Below the pieces are notes generated by a model. It ran no database searches and was not told the origin of the DNA. It worked only from the letters and a program-made list of their open reading frames with translations. The position numbers and the translations under genes were made by a program. A stretch of 19,651 bases of DNA from Clostridiales bacterium (GTDB lineage Bacteria; Bacillota; Clostridia; Oscillospirales; QAMX01). Of this stretch, positions 7,810-15,955 are shown piece by piece (positions within the stretch are counted from its first letter, which is position 1; every line of letters starts with the position of its first letter). The DNA lies in contig DUUG01000248.1 of NCBI GenBank assembly GCA_012841675.1, positions 1 through 19,651 on the forward strand. Reading direction: 5' to 3'.

Positions 7810-8589
7810 ATGAATACGCTTACCATCATGTCCTATAATATCCGGAACAGCAACGACGATACAGGGGAAAACGCGTGGAGTAACCGTAAAGCGGCTCTGG
7901 TAGCGCTTATTAAGTCCCGGCGGCCGGACATTCTCTGCATGCAGGAGGCGCTGCCCGATCAGATGCAGTATTTGCGTGCCATGCTCCCCGATTACGATTT
8001 CTTTGGCGTCGGCCGTGACGATGGCGGCATGTCGGGCGAGTTCTCCCCTGTGTTTTTCCGCCGCAGCCTTTTTGAAAACGTCGGCGCAAAAACCGTTTGG
8101 CTTTCAGAAACGCCTTTGCTTCCCTCCTGTGGATGGGATGCCCATCACAACCGCATATGCACTTTGGTGGCACTGAAGGAAAAAGAAACCGGACAAGTAA
8201 TCGGTGTGGCGTCATTGCATTTAGAACATGCAGGCCCCATCGCGCAGGTAAAGGGCGCAGAGGTAGCCCGGGAAGCGGCCCTTTCTTCGCTGCAAACCCA
8301 GTGTTTTCTGGCCGGCGACTATAACTGCGCTGTGGGCAGCAAGCCTTACCAAGTCATGACGCAGGAGCCCTTGCGCGACGCGCGGTTGGACGCGCCCGAG
8401 CGGTCTGACCTTGCCACCTTCCACGGCTTTGGAAAGAAAGAACTTACATTAGAGGCAAGCCCCATCGACCACATTTTCTACACGCCCGGGCTTTACCACC
8501 CCGTTCGCGCCGAGGTTTTGGCCATCAAAATGAACGGCCGCTACCCTTCCGACCATTTCCCCTTGCTGGTTACCTTCCAAAACGGCTAA
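7810..8589 (+). CDS. Endonuclease/exonuclease/phosphatase family protein
   Basis: This 259-residue protein has the complete motif set of the metal-dependent EEP hydrolase fold. It carries SYNIR at the start (Asn10), MQEA (Glu46), SLHLEH (His137), GDYN (Asp170, Asn172), IDHIFY (Asp220, His221) and SDHFP (Asp248, His249). Members cleave phosphodiester or phosphomonoester bonds in nucleic acids, inositol phosphates or sphingomyelin. The substrate here cannot be decided. There is no signal peptide, so it is probably cytoplasmic. The ATG at 7810 follows GAAAGGAACG and lies 14 bp after prmC, which makes it the last gene of the six-gene plus-strand unit. A long hairpin follows at 8604-8634. Confidence 0.9.
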   Translation: MNTLTIMSYNIRNSNDDTGENAWSNRKAALVALIKSRRPDILCMQEALPDQMQYLRAMLPDYDFFGVGRDDGGMSGEFSPVFFRRSLFENVGAKTVWLSETPLLPSCGWDAHHNRICTLVALKEKETGQVIGVASLHLEHAGPIAQVKGAEVAREAALSSLQTQCFLAGDYNCAVGSKPYQVMTQEPLRDARLDAPERSDLATFHGFGKKELTLEASPIDHIFYTPGLYHPVRAEVLAIKMNGRYPSDHFPLLVTFQNG

Positions 8590-8603
8590 TTCGTAGTACA
8601 TAA

Positions 8604-8634
8604 AAGCAGAGCAATGGAAACCATTGCTCTGCTT
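8604..8634 (+). terminator. Long hairpin, probable terminator of the six-gene unit
   Basis: A perfect 14-bp stem (8604-8617 with 8621-8634) closes a 3-base AAA loop just after the EEP gene. The stem core is GCAGAGCAATGG. The sequence after it is only moderately T-rich (TTAACATTGTTA), so termination is likely but not certain. It separates the operon from the MATE gene. Confidence 0.6.
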
Positions 8635-8685
8635 AACATTGTTACGAGATTTTTAGTTAAGACTTAAGCTTAAAAGGATTATATA

Positions 8686-10041
8686 ATGGAGCAAAAAACA
8701 GCAAAACTAAAAAATGATTTTTCAAAGGGTCCTATGTGGAAATGTATTGTTGCGCAGGCCATTCCTCTAACGCTTGCGCAACTGATTCATCTTCTCTACA
8801 ACGTGGTTGACCGAATTTACATAGGGCATATGGGAGATGGCAGCGGCATTGCATTAACTGGTGTCGGTCTGGCGTTTCCCATTATTACACTTATCATGGC
8901 ATTTACCGCTCTGTTCGGAATGGGCGGAGTTCCGCTTTTTTCTATGGCAAGAGGCGCTAACGAGCCGGAAAAAGCGGAAAAGATCCTGGGAACTTCCTTT
9001 GCGCTATTGGTGGTAAGTTCCGTCATTTTAACTGCGGTCAGTTATATCTTTTGCCGGCCTATTTTGTTTCTGTTTGGTGCCAGCGAGGCATCGTATGTAT
9101 ATGCTGAGGAGTATTTAAGAATTTATCTGATCGGCACCTTCTTCTCTATGATAACCACCGGGTTAAACGGCTATATCAATGCCCAGGGTTTTCCAAAGGT
9201 CGGTATGTTGACCATAGTCCTAGGCGCCGTTACCAATATCGTACTAGACCCTATTTTCATATTCGGATGGAACATGGGGGTGGCAGGCGCCGCATTGGCA
9301 ACCATTATCAGCCAAGCGTTGTCGGCAATTTGGGTTTTATATTTCCTTATGAGCAAGAAAGCAATCATTCGACTGAAAAAAAGTCAAATGAAAATAGATA
9401 GATCCATTACGAAGGGTATTTCCAAGCTGGGAACTGCCAATTTTATAATGCAAGGCACAAACTTTCTTGTCCAGGTTGCCTGTAATTCTACGTTGCAGAA
9501 GTTTGGCGGCGATGTGTATGTGGGAATTATGACTGTGATCAATTCCATCCGACAAATTTTTTCCCTTCCCCTTACAGGTGTTATCACCGGCGCACAGCCG
9601 GTTATTAGTTTTAATTATGGAGCAAAGCAAAACGACAGGGTGAAAGCAGGCATTCGCTTTAACACTCTCGTTGGCTCCGTATACACGATGATTGCTTGGG
9701 CGTTAGTTCTTATTTTTCCTAAGTTTTTGTTTAGTGTTTTCTCGGACGACCGGCAGATGATCGAGCTGGGAATCGGCGCTTTACGAATATACTTTTTTGG
9801 ATATGTTTTTATGGCGTTTCAATCTGCCGGACAATCTACGTTTCAGGCACTGGGAGACGCCAGACATGCCATTTTCTTTTCCCTGCTTCGAAAAGCAGTT
9901 ATTGTTGTTCCGTTGACACTGGTTTTGCCGGCAGTTGGATTCGGCGTAAACGGGGTGTTCCTGGCAGAGCCTATTTCCAATGCCCTCGGAGGCCTGGTCT
10001 GTTATATCACCATGAGAATGACAGTTTATAAAAAACTATGA
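8686..10041 (+). CDS. MATE family efflux transporter
   Basis: This 451-residue integral membrane protein has the length and hydrophobic pattern of multidrug and toxic compound extrusion transporters, with about twelve helices in two homologous halves. Characteristic elements are PLTLAQLIHLLYNVVDRIYIG in helix 1, the GMGG loop near residue 85, NAQGFPKVGM, and GAQPVISFNYGA in the second half. It most resembles the MepA-like subgroup. Transport is normally driven by a Na+ or H+ gradient, and the substrate cannot be told from sequence. The start at 8686 has only a modest AAAAGGAT upstream, weaker than the AGGAGG sites of neighbours. The gene stands alone between two hairpins and looks somewhat richer in A+T than the flanking genes. 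It may be a mobile or independently regulated addition. Confidence 0.93.
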   Translation: MEQKTAKLKNDFSKGPMWKCIVAQAIPLTLAQLIHLLYNVVDRIYIGHMGDGSGIALTGVGLAFPIITLIMAFTALFGMGGVPLFSMARGANEPEKAEKILGTSFALLVVSSVILTAVSYIFCRPILFLFGASEASYVYAEEYLRIYLIGTFFSMITTGLNGYINAQGFPKVGMLTIVLGAVTNIVLDPIFIFGWNMGVAGAALATIISQALSAIWVLYFLMSKKAIIRLKKSQMKIDRSITKGISKLGTANFIMQGTNFLVQVACNSTLQKFGGDVYVGIMTVINSIRQIFSLPLTGVITGAQPVISFNYGAKQNDRVKAGIRFNTLVGSVYTMIAWALVLIFPKFLFSVFSDDRQMIELGIGALRIYFFGYVFMAFQSAGQSTFQALGDARHAIFFSLLRKAVIVVPLTLVLPAVGFGVNGVFLAEPISNALGGLVCYITMRMTVYKKL

Positions 10042-10048
10042 CTTATAG

Positions 10049-10096
10049 AACGAAAGCCCTCCACTTTTCTTCCAAAGTTGAGGGTTTTCGTTTTTT
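10049..10096 (+). terminator. Rho-independent terminator of the MATE gene
   Basis: A stem made from ACGAAAGCCCTC pairs with GAGGGTTTTCGT (one G-T wobble) and is extended internally by ACTTT/AAAGT. A run of six T (10091-10096) follows directly. It starts a few bases after the MATE stop codon. Confidence 0.88.
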
Positions 10097-10170
10097 GAAA
10101 CTTCTCCTATGGACGTACAGTAAACACATTTTTTCTTGAAAACCTCTGCTTATTATGAGATGACCGCCGA

Positions 10171-10521
10171 TTATAGAATCAAAATCGTATTCCCGTCGGG
10201 ATCTGTTACATAAAGCTCCTTGCCACCCCAAACTGCGGTTTTAGGAGGATCGAGGGACACACCTTTCTGCTTCAACTCCTCGTACGTCTTTTCATGGTCA
10301 TCACAATCAAAGACTAGGCAAACGGCTCCGCCATTGGATTTGCCCCACTTGTTTTCATCCCAGATCCAGATAACCGGCTCATTCTCCGCATTTCCAAAGG
10401 TCACCCCATCAAAGTTAGGATCCTCCCCTAGCATAGTAAGCCCCAGTACATCCCGATAAAAGAGAGCCATTCTTTTGGGATCTTTGGATGAAATGTTCAT
10501 ACCGCGGAATTTTGTAATCAT
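10171..10521 (-). CDS. VOC superfamily (glyoxalase/bleomycin resistance-like) protein
   Basis: This small 116-residue cytoplasmic protein has the two beta-alpha-beta-beta-beta modules of the vicinal oxygen chelate fold. The first module includes MNISSKDPKRMALFYRDVLG, typical of the family N-terminus. The second ends with ELYVTDPDGNTI, the usual C-terminal strand carrying a metal ligand region. Members include glyoxalase I, dioxygenases and antibiotic-binding resistance proteins. Nothing here identifies the substrate. The start is the ATG at 10521, preceded by AGGAGG at ideal spacing. An upstream in-frame ATG at 10545 would add eight residues and lacks such a site. The gene lies 72 bp downstream of the YfhO gene on the same strand, but a strong hairpin sits between them, so it is probably expressed separately or by read-through. 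Confidence 0.88.
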   Translation of the reverse strand: MITKFRGMNISSKDPKRMALFYRDVLGLTMLGEDPNFDGVTFGNAENEPVIWIWDENKWGKSNGGAVCLVFDCDDHEKTYEELKQKGVSLDPPKTAVWGGKELYVTDPDGNTILIL

Positions 10522-10552
10522 ACAAATCCTCCTTTTTGAATGCATTTACGCA

Positions 10553-10591
10553 AAACAGCCATGTAAAGCAAGTTGCTTTACATGGCTGTTT
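10553..10591 (-). terminator. 19-bp perfect inverted repeat, terminator of the pilus/glycosylation operon
   Basis: AAACAGCCATGTAAAGCAA (10553-10571) is followed, after one base, by its exact reverse complement (10573-10591). The A-rich and T-rich ends of the stem fit an intrinsic terminator; read on the minus strand, it ends in TTTTGCG. It lies directly after the YfhO stop codon. Its centre resembles the small hairpin at 2112-2130. Confidence 0.75.
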
Positions 10592-10593
10592 CT

Positions 10594-13389
10594 CTAATTT
10601 TCAGATTCTAACGGAGCCACAACTGCATTTTTGCCCTTCGAACGCATGGTGGACAGCAATGCCGACACCCGCGTGAGCTTATGCTTTGTCATATAACGCC
10701 GAACCACCACAAGCAGAACCAGCAGCGCCGTACCCAAGAAGGATAAGGTCATACTAATGATAAAATAGTCGGGCATAAACGACAGAGTCACATGGTATTC
10801 CCCTGCCGGAAGGGTAAATCCAATCAAACCGTCGTCGGTTCTCGTCACGGGAATAGATTGGCCGTTGGCTTTCACCCTCCAGCCTCGTTCAAAGGGAATG
10901 GAGGCAAACATGCTCTGGTCGTCTTTTACGGTCACATCCATCTCAATCTTTGTTGCCCGCACCAGCTCGATTTTAGAAACCGAATGGCGAAGCTCTGCCG
11001 TTTTTTCTAAGAAAAGCTCCTTGTCAAACGTGTAAAACAGCATATCCCGGAGAAACACTTCTCCGCTTCCGCCGCTTTCCTTGGAGGGAATGCCCATCAG
11101 CAGGGAAAACTCCTCCCCTTCCGCATACTGGCCAAGCGGCACAATGTTGCCGTTGCTGCCGTCAAAATAGGCGCCGTGGAACTGGTCGGTGGTAGAGGAC
11201 GGGGGCTTTTCGTTTTCACCCACAGGCTCCTCTGCTTTGGGGTTCTTCGTCCGAAGCCAAAGGTTAACCTTCCGCGGGTAGGCCGAGGGGAACGCAACGT
11301 AAAGCTCCTTGTTTCCCATCCCCTGCAGCTTAAACTCGATATGCGAGTTTCCTTCCGTCTCAGGGAAATACTTGGTATACCCTTGGCCATACTGCTTCGT
11401 ATTCACATTCAAATATTCAATCTGAGGCGTGGGAATCGGCGTGTAGAAGGAAATTACCTCATCGCTTCCGATCATGGCGGAAAGCATGCGATTTTGGTCA
11501 TCAAAGGGATTGCTTATTTGCCCGGGCGGCAATTCCTCTTCTTCCTTTTCTTTTAGGAATGTGTAATATTGGTTAGATACCGGGTAAACAATCGGGAAAA
11601 CCAGCGGGTTTTCCAGCACATAGATGCCGTTTTCCTCAAAGACAGGGTTCATGCCGAAGGTGTTTTCGTTTTTTGTGAGAACGTATTTAATGCCCACAAT
11701 GGCATCAATGGAGGGAACGGAAAAACGATACTGGGACCAATGCCCCGCCGTGCTGTATCCAAGCTTTCCCACATAGGCAATGGCATCGGCATTTAGCGTC
11801 GAGCTGGAATGGCTTATGCCTTTAAAGCCAAAGGCCATAGCGTCATTGACCGTGCGTGTGTAGGTTTTTTCCGTCCGGTAGAAACCTTTGTCCATTGCCT
11901 GCAGCTTCCGGGCGGCAGGCAAAGTGCCGTCGATAAAGTCGCGGTAGGTTTTCCGGCTGGTAAACACAACATCATGATCCACAAACATCAAATTGGTAAA
12001 CCCGCCGATATAAAGCTCGGCGCATATAACGCCCGTCAGGACAATCAGGGCCGTATGGTTGTTGCGCCCGCCCTTCTGGGCGTCATACGCCAGGAAACCA
12101 AAATACACAAGCACCCAAAGGATAGAACTCCAGATGGTAATCCGCGTGTCGATATATTCATACCCGGTTTTTTCTACCAGTAGAATAAACGCCAAAAGTC
12201 CCATGCCGGCGGCACCCACATTGCCGGCCGTATAGCCGCCTTCCACATTATTAAAGGCGTCGAAGGCAAGGATAAGCAAAAATCCGCAAAGGATAAACGA
12301 ATAGCGGTAGTTGAGCCAATTGGGGTTCTGGAATCCGTGCCAAACCAAGTCCATCGTCGACATGGTCATACTGATAAAGAGGAAAAAGATCACAACACCG
12401 GCCATGATTTTTTCCTTCACAGGGATCCGCCGGTTGACAAAATATAGCGGCAGCAGCAAAAGCGGCATCATGCCGATGGACAGGGTTGGAAGCCCCTCCG
12501 GCCGAACCGTATCATACGCGCCAAACAGAAATTTCGGAAGCGCGTCAAAAAGCGCAAATTTCGACCGAAGGGCAAAGCTCGGGTCGGAAAACTCGGTTTT
12601 CCCAAGCGTCAAAGAAAAATACGCCGGCACAAGCATCCCCGCGGCAATAACCGCAGAAAGAAGTGAAAATGCGGCAAATTTGAATAGCTGCGGCCAGAAC
12701 CGGGCAATTTTCCCCTCTTTGCCATGGCATTTGAGAAAGTAAACGTAAAAAAAGTATACCGCCGTGAAAATAGCGACCATATACCCAATGTAGAAGTTGG
12801 AAATAAAAACCGCAGAAAGGGAAGCGGTATATAAAAGGAAGCGCCCTTCCGTCAAAAGCCGCTCCACCCCCAGCATGACTAGCGGCAGACCAATCACCGC
12901 ATCCAGCCACATTGGGTTCATCTGGTGAATGACCATATACGCCATCAAAGCGTACAGGGTGGAGAAGATAATCACACGAATGCCGCTGGCGCCCCTGGAT
13001 TTTTTCAGATACCAAGCAAAGGCCAGCGCGGCAAAGCCCGTACGCAGCAGCGCCGTGGTCAACAACGCTTCCGTAATCAGCTTTTTGGGGAATAAAACAT
13101 AAATAAGCATAAACGGGCTGCCGGTGTAGTAGGCCATGATGCCGAAATTTTCACCGCCAAGTGTTCTGCTCCAGTTATAAATCAGGCTGCCTTCTCCCCA
13201 AAACGCGTCTCGGAAGGCTTCATAATAGGCGATGTATTGGGCATTCAAATCCAGCACCAGAAGCGAATTCTTGCCAAAAGGAAATACCAGGCGCGTTGCA
13301 TACATAAGCAGCAGAACGCCCATAGGCAGCAGAAACACCGTCCAGTAATAGCGACGCGTTGCTTTGTCTACCGTTTTTAAAAGCTTCAT
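10594..13389 (-). CDS. YfhO family multi-pass membrane protein, probable glycosyl transfer
   Basis: This 931-residue protein has the YfhO layout: an N-terminal block of many transmembrane helices (about residues 15-470), a large extracytoplasmic domain (about 480-870), a final helix near 875-898 and a basic cytoplasmic tail. Family motifs include LVLDLNAQY near 44, NPMWLDAVIGLP near 158, NFYIGYM near 198 and NYRYSF near 360. The fold is GT-C-like. In B. subtilis, YfhO works with the GT2 enzyme CsbB to add N-acetylglucosamine to lipoteichoic acid. Here the preceding gene is a CsbB/GtrB-like GT2, and the two genes overlap at ATGA, which strongly suggests the same kind of pair. The acceptor is unknown: a teichoic acid, a surface protein or the pilus subunits encoded upstream are all possible. 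The AGGAGG site before 13389 supports this start. Confidence 0.88.
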   Translation of the reverse strand: MKLLKTVDKATRRYYWTVFLLPMGVLLLMYATRLVFPFGKNSLLVLDLNAQYIAYYEAFRDAFWGEGSLIYNWSRTLGGENFGIMAYYTGSPFMLIYVLFPKKLITEALLTTALLRTGFAALAFAWYLKKSRGASGIRVIIFSTLYALMAYMVIHQMNPMWLDAVIGLPLVMLGVERLLTEGRFLLYTASLSAVFISNFYIGYMVAIFTAVYFFYVYFLKCHGKEGKIARFWPQLFKFAAFSLLSAVIAAGMLVPAYFSLTLGKTEFSDPSFALRSKFALFDALPKFLFGAYDTVRPEGLPTLSIGMMPLLLLPLYFVNRRIPVKEKIMAGVVIFFLFISMTMSTMDLVWHGFQNPNWLNYRYSFILCGFLLILAFDAFNNVEGGYTAGNVGAAGMGLLAFILLVEKTGYEYIDTRITIWSSILWVLVYFGFLAYDAQKGGRNNHTALIVLTGVICAELYIGGFTNLMFVDHDVVFTSRKTYRDFIDGTLPAARKLQAMDKGFYRTEKTYTRTVNDAMAFGFKGISHSSSTLNADAIAYVGKLGYSTAGHWSQYRFSVPSIDAIVGIKYVLTKNENTFGMNPVFEENGIYVLENPLVFPIVYPVSNQYYTFLKEKEEEELPPGQISNPFDDQNRMLSAMIGSDEVISFYTPIPTPQIEYLNVNTKQYGQGYTKYFPETEGNSHIEFKLQGMGNKELYVAFPSAYPRKVNLWLRTKNPKAEEPVGENEKPPSSTTDQFHGAYFDGSNGNIVPLGQYAEGEEFSLLMGIPSKESGGSGEVFLRDMLFYTFDKELFLEKTAELRHSVSKIELVRATKIEMDVTVKDDQSMFASIPFERGWRVKANGQSIPVTRTDDGLIGFTLPAGEYHVTLSFMPDYFIISMTLSFLGTALLVLLVVVRRYMTKHKLTRVSALLSTMRSKGKNAVVAPLESEN

Positions 13390-14327
13390 TGGTCATCCTC
13401 CTGACCTCTGATCTCATCCGCCAGCACATACCGCGGGCGAGCCTTAATTTCCTCGTAGATTCGGGCAATATAATACCCGATGATGCCAAGGCTAATCATC
13501 AAAATGCTGCCGATTAGCAAAAGCAGCAAAATCACCGTGGTAAAGCCTTCGGCGCTGTGGCCGGTGAGCTTTTGGATTAATGTGTATACGCCAAGCAGCA
13601 CCGCAAAGATGAAGAACGCAAAACCAACACCGGTGACAATCTGCATAGGCACGGCCGTAAAGGACGCAATGGACGAAAGGGCGTATTTTATTAACCGGCG
13701 GGGCGAAAATTTGGTTCTCCCTGCGTGGCGTTCTGCCACGTCAAATTCCACCACCGCACTTTTAAACCCAAGCCAGCCGGACATGGCACGGAAAAACGTC
13801 TGCCGTTCGGGCATCTTGTTTAACTCGTCCACGACCTTTCGGTCAAGCAGGCGGAAATCCGAGCCGTTTCTCAGATCCTGACCGGACATGACCTTAAGCA
13901 GCCCGTAGAACAACTGCGCAAATAAGCGGTACGAAACCTTTTCATTCCCGCGGGAACGCTTTTTTGCCTCAACAATGAAAAACCCCTCATCCTTCCAGAG
14001 GGAGTACATCCGCGACAGCGTTTCCGGCGGATGCTGCAGGTCAGCGTCCATCACCACACAACAGTCGCCCTTGGCCGCGCGCAACCCTGCGAAAATGGCC
14101 GATTCCTTCCCGAAGTTTCGGGAAAAGCGAAGCCCTCTTATGCGAGAATCGGCCTTCGCCTCGGCAGAAATGGCCGCCCATGTCTGATCGGAAGAGCCAT
14201 CGTCTACAAAAATCAGCTCAAAAGGGATATTCGCATCGGCTAACGAGCTTCGAACGGCCTCGGCCAGCGCGGCAACATTGTCCTGTTCATTATACGCCGG
14301 GATAATAACCGACATCCTATGTTCCAT
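13386..14327 (-). CDS. GT2 polyprenyl-phosphate glycosyltransferase (GtrB/CsbB/DPM1-like)
   Basis: This 313-residue enzyme is expected to transfer a sugar from a nucleotide donor to a polyprenyl phosphate on the inner face of the membrane. The GT2 A domain has VIIPAYNEQDN at the N-terminus, VDDGSSDQTW at 41-50 and the metal-binding MDADLQHP at 93-100, where DAD is the DXD motif. QTFFRAMSGWLGF and RTKFSPRRLIKYAL are typical of GtrB-type members. Two C-terminal helices (about 232-252 and 264-288) anchor it. The stop overlaps the start of the YfhO gene (ATGA), and the gene begins 26 bp after pilT. The ATG at 14327 has GAGGGAAA upstream with rather long spacing; the ATG at 14315 is an alternative. 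The sugar transferred is not evident. Confidence 0.93.
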   Translation of the reverse strand: MEHRMSVIIPAYNEQDNVAALAEAVRSSLADANIPFELIFVDDGSSDQTWAAISAEAKADSRIRGLRFSRNFGKESAIFAGLRAAKGDCCVVMDADLQHPPETLSRMYSLWKDEGFFIVEAKKRSRGNEKVSYRLFAQLFYGLLKVMSGQDLRNGSDFRLLDRKVVDELNKMPERQTFFRAMSGWLGFKSAVVEFDVAERHAGRTKFSPRRLIKYALSSIASFTAVPMQIVTGVGFAFFIFAVLLGVYTLIQKLTGHSAEGFTTVILLLLLIGSILMISLGIIGYYIARIYEEIKARPRYVLADEIRGQEDDQ

Positions 14328-14353
14328 GGTGTAAGTTTCCCTCTTTCCTGCAG

Positions 14354-15415
14354 TTATCGAGCCATGTTGATGCGCTTTTCCATCAGATCCACGTTGGTGG
14401 CAAAGGAAAGAGCCGTTTCCTTCGAGATGCGGTTGGCTTCATACAGCGCAAAAATACTGGTATCCATACTGATCATTCCTTCGGCGGGGGAAGAATGGAT
14501 GACAGAATCGATCTGGTGGATCTTGCCTTCCCGGATCATATGCCGAACGGCGTTGCTGGCCGTCATAATCTCAAAAACGGGCACCACCGTACCGTCTAGC
14601 GCCGGAATAAGCTGCTGTGATATGACGGCTTCCAGCACCATAGCCAGCTGCGTTCGAATCTGCCGCTGCTGTTCGGCAGGAAACACGTCTATAACCCGGT
14701 CAATCGTATTGGCGGCACCGACCGTATGCAAGGTGGAAAACACTAGATGGCCCGTTTCCGCCGCCGTCATAGCGGTGGCAATGGTGTTGTAATCCCGCAT
14801 TTCCCCAATGAGAATAACATCAATAGATTGGCGCAGGGCCGCTCGCAGGGCATGCAGATAATCTTCCGTATCCGTGGCAATTTCACGCTGTGTAACAATA
14901 CTCTTTTTGTGGCGGTGAAGATATTCGATAGGGTCTTCAATGGTGATGATATGACAGTTGCGCGTTTTATTGATTTCGTCGATCATGCAAGTAAGCGTCG
15001 TTGATTTACCGCTGCCGGCGGCGCCTGTGACTAACACAAGCCCCTTCTGCCGGTTAGCCAGCGCAAGCACAGCGTCCGGAATGTTGATTTTTTTCGGATC
15101 CGGAAGCGTAAACGGTACCACGCGCACCACAGCCGACAACGTCCCCCGCTGTTTAAACGCACTGACGCGGAAACGGGCCAGTCCCGGAACGGACAGGGAA
15201 AAGTCATCGTCGCCCTTTTCCCGCAGCCGGTTCTCCGGCCGTGAATTGGCCGCCGCATACAACGCGCTCACCATGGACGCAGAATCCTCGGAGGATAAAA
15301 TCTGATTCTCTCTCTGTATGGCGCCGTCTATTTTAAAGGAAAGCGGCAGACCGGCAATAATAAATATATCCGAAGCATTCAGCTCCAACGCCCGTTGTAG
15401 AACTTGATGCAGCAT
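14354..15415 (-). CDS. pilT: PilT, type IV pilus retraction ATPase
   Basis: This 353-residue hexameric ATPase is expected to power pilus retraction at the cytoplasmic base of the machine. The N-terminal PAS-like domain (ASDIFI near 14, then FKIDG) is followed by the Walker A loop GAAGSGKST (131-139), the Asp box TIEDPIEYLH (158-167), the Walker B segment VILIGEMRD (200-208) and the His box HLVFSTLHT (223-231). The C-terminal VRHMIREGK corresponds to the conserved retraction motif of PilT (AIRNLIREGK in many members), which separates it from PilB/GspE. The protein also lacks the long N-terminal domain of PilB. TAAAGGAG before the ATG at 15415 supports the start. It is the seventh gene of the minus-strand unit. 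No PilB homologue is encoded in the window. Confidence 0.95.
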   Translation of the reverse strand: MLHQVLQRALELNASDIFIIAGLPLSFKIDGAIQRENQILSSEDSASMVSALYAAANSRPENRLREKGDDDFSLSVPGLARFRVSAFKQRGTLSAVVRVVPFTLPDPKKINIPDAVLALANRQKGLVLVTGAAGSGKSTTLTCMIDEINKTRNCHIITIEDPIEYLHRHKKSIVTQREIATDTEDYLHALRAALRQSIDVILIGEMRDYNTIATAMTAAETGHLVFSTLHTVGAANTIDRVIDVFPAEQQRQIRTQLAMVLEAVISQQLIPALDGTVVPVFEIMTASNAVRHMIREGKIHQIDSVIHSSPAEGMISMDTSIFALYEANRISKETALSFATNVDLMEKRINMAR

Positions 15416-15447
15416 GTTTATCTCCTTTAGTATGTAAGTATAACCAC

Positions 15448-15921
15448 TTAATCTAGTATTTCAACCAACTGGCCATTGTCATCTTCTTCGGCGTTGATAT
15501 TCGTTTTCCACTGGACAATGGCACTTCGTATATTTCCTTCCCAAGTATCCTCCAGCCGAAGAACGACTTTGGTAACCGCTTCTTCAAAGGAGGTTTCAAA
15601 GGATAGCAAAACAGCCTCGCCCTCCCGCACAATTGTCACGGGCAGATTCGTCAAAAGCGCCTCTTCCCTGCCTTCCCACTGGGAAACGGGAGTGTTTTTT
15701 AAGGGCAAAAGTGCCGTGTCAATCTCCGCCAAACGCTCCTCGGCGGAGGCTTCGGCTTTTTGCCGCTGAAGCAAGGTATTTTCCTGCCGAAACACCATGC
15801 GCCTATCGGCCCTGGCCGAAACCAGCGACAAAACAGAAAAAATCACAAGGGAGAGAACCACGAAAATAACCAATACGGAGCTTCCGCCCACATTGATAAC
15901 GGGATTTTTCGACCGCTTCAA
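15448..15921 (-). CDS. Single-pass pilin-like protein of the pilus operon (type 4)
   Basis: This 157-residue protein has a short basic N-terminus, a Gly-Gly pair at 12-13 and a hydrophobic helix at about 14-36 (SSVLVIFVVLSLVIF). A soluble, partly helical domain with acidic and coiled-coil-like segments follows. The layout resembles minor pseudopilins or PilX-like proteins, though the residue five after the Gly-Gly is not the canonical glutamate. I chose the TTG at 15921 because GGGGGAGAG lies directly upstream at good spacing. An upstream ATG at 15981 has no ribosome binding site and would overlap the preceding gene. The C-terminus is acidic. Similar small proteins accompany PilC/PilT in clostridial loci, as I recall. 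A function as a minor structural subunit is inferred from position and shape. Confidence 0.72.
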   Translation of the reverse strand: MKRSKNPVINVGGSSVLVIFVVLSLVIFSVLSLVSARADRRMVFRQENTLLQRQKAEASAEERLAEIDTALLPLKNTPVSQWEGREEALLTNLPVTIVREGEAVLLSFETSFEEAVTKVVLRLEDTWEGNIRSAIVQWKTNINAEEDDNGQLVEILD

Positions 15922-15955
15922 AATCTCTCCCCCTTTCAGACGAGCATTCCGCCAA

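Noticed and set aside
11176..12742. Plus-strand frames of 75 to 143 residues opposite the YfhO gene
   Set aside because: They lie entirely inside a conserved membrane-protein gene on the other strand and match no family.
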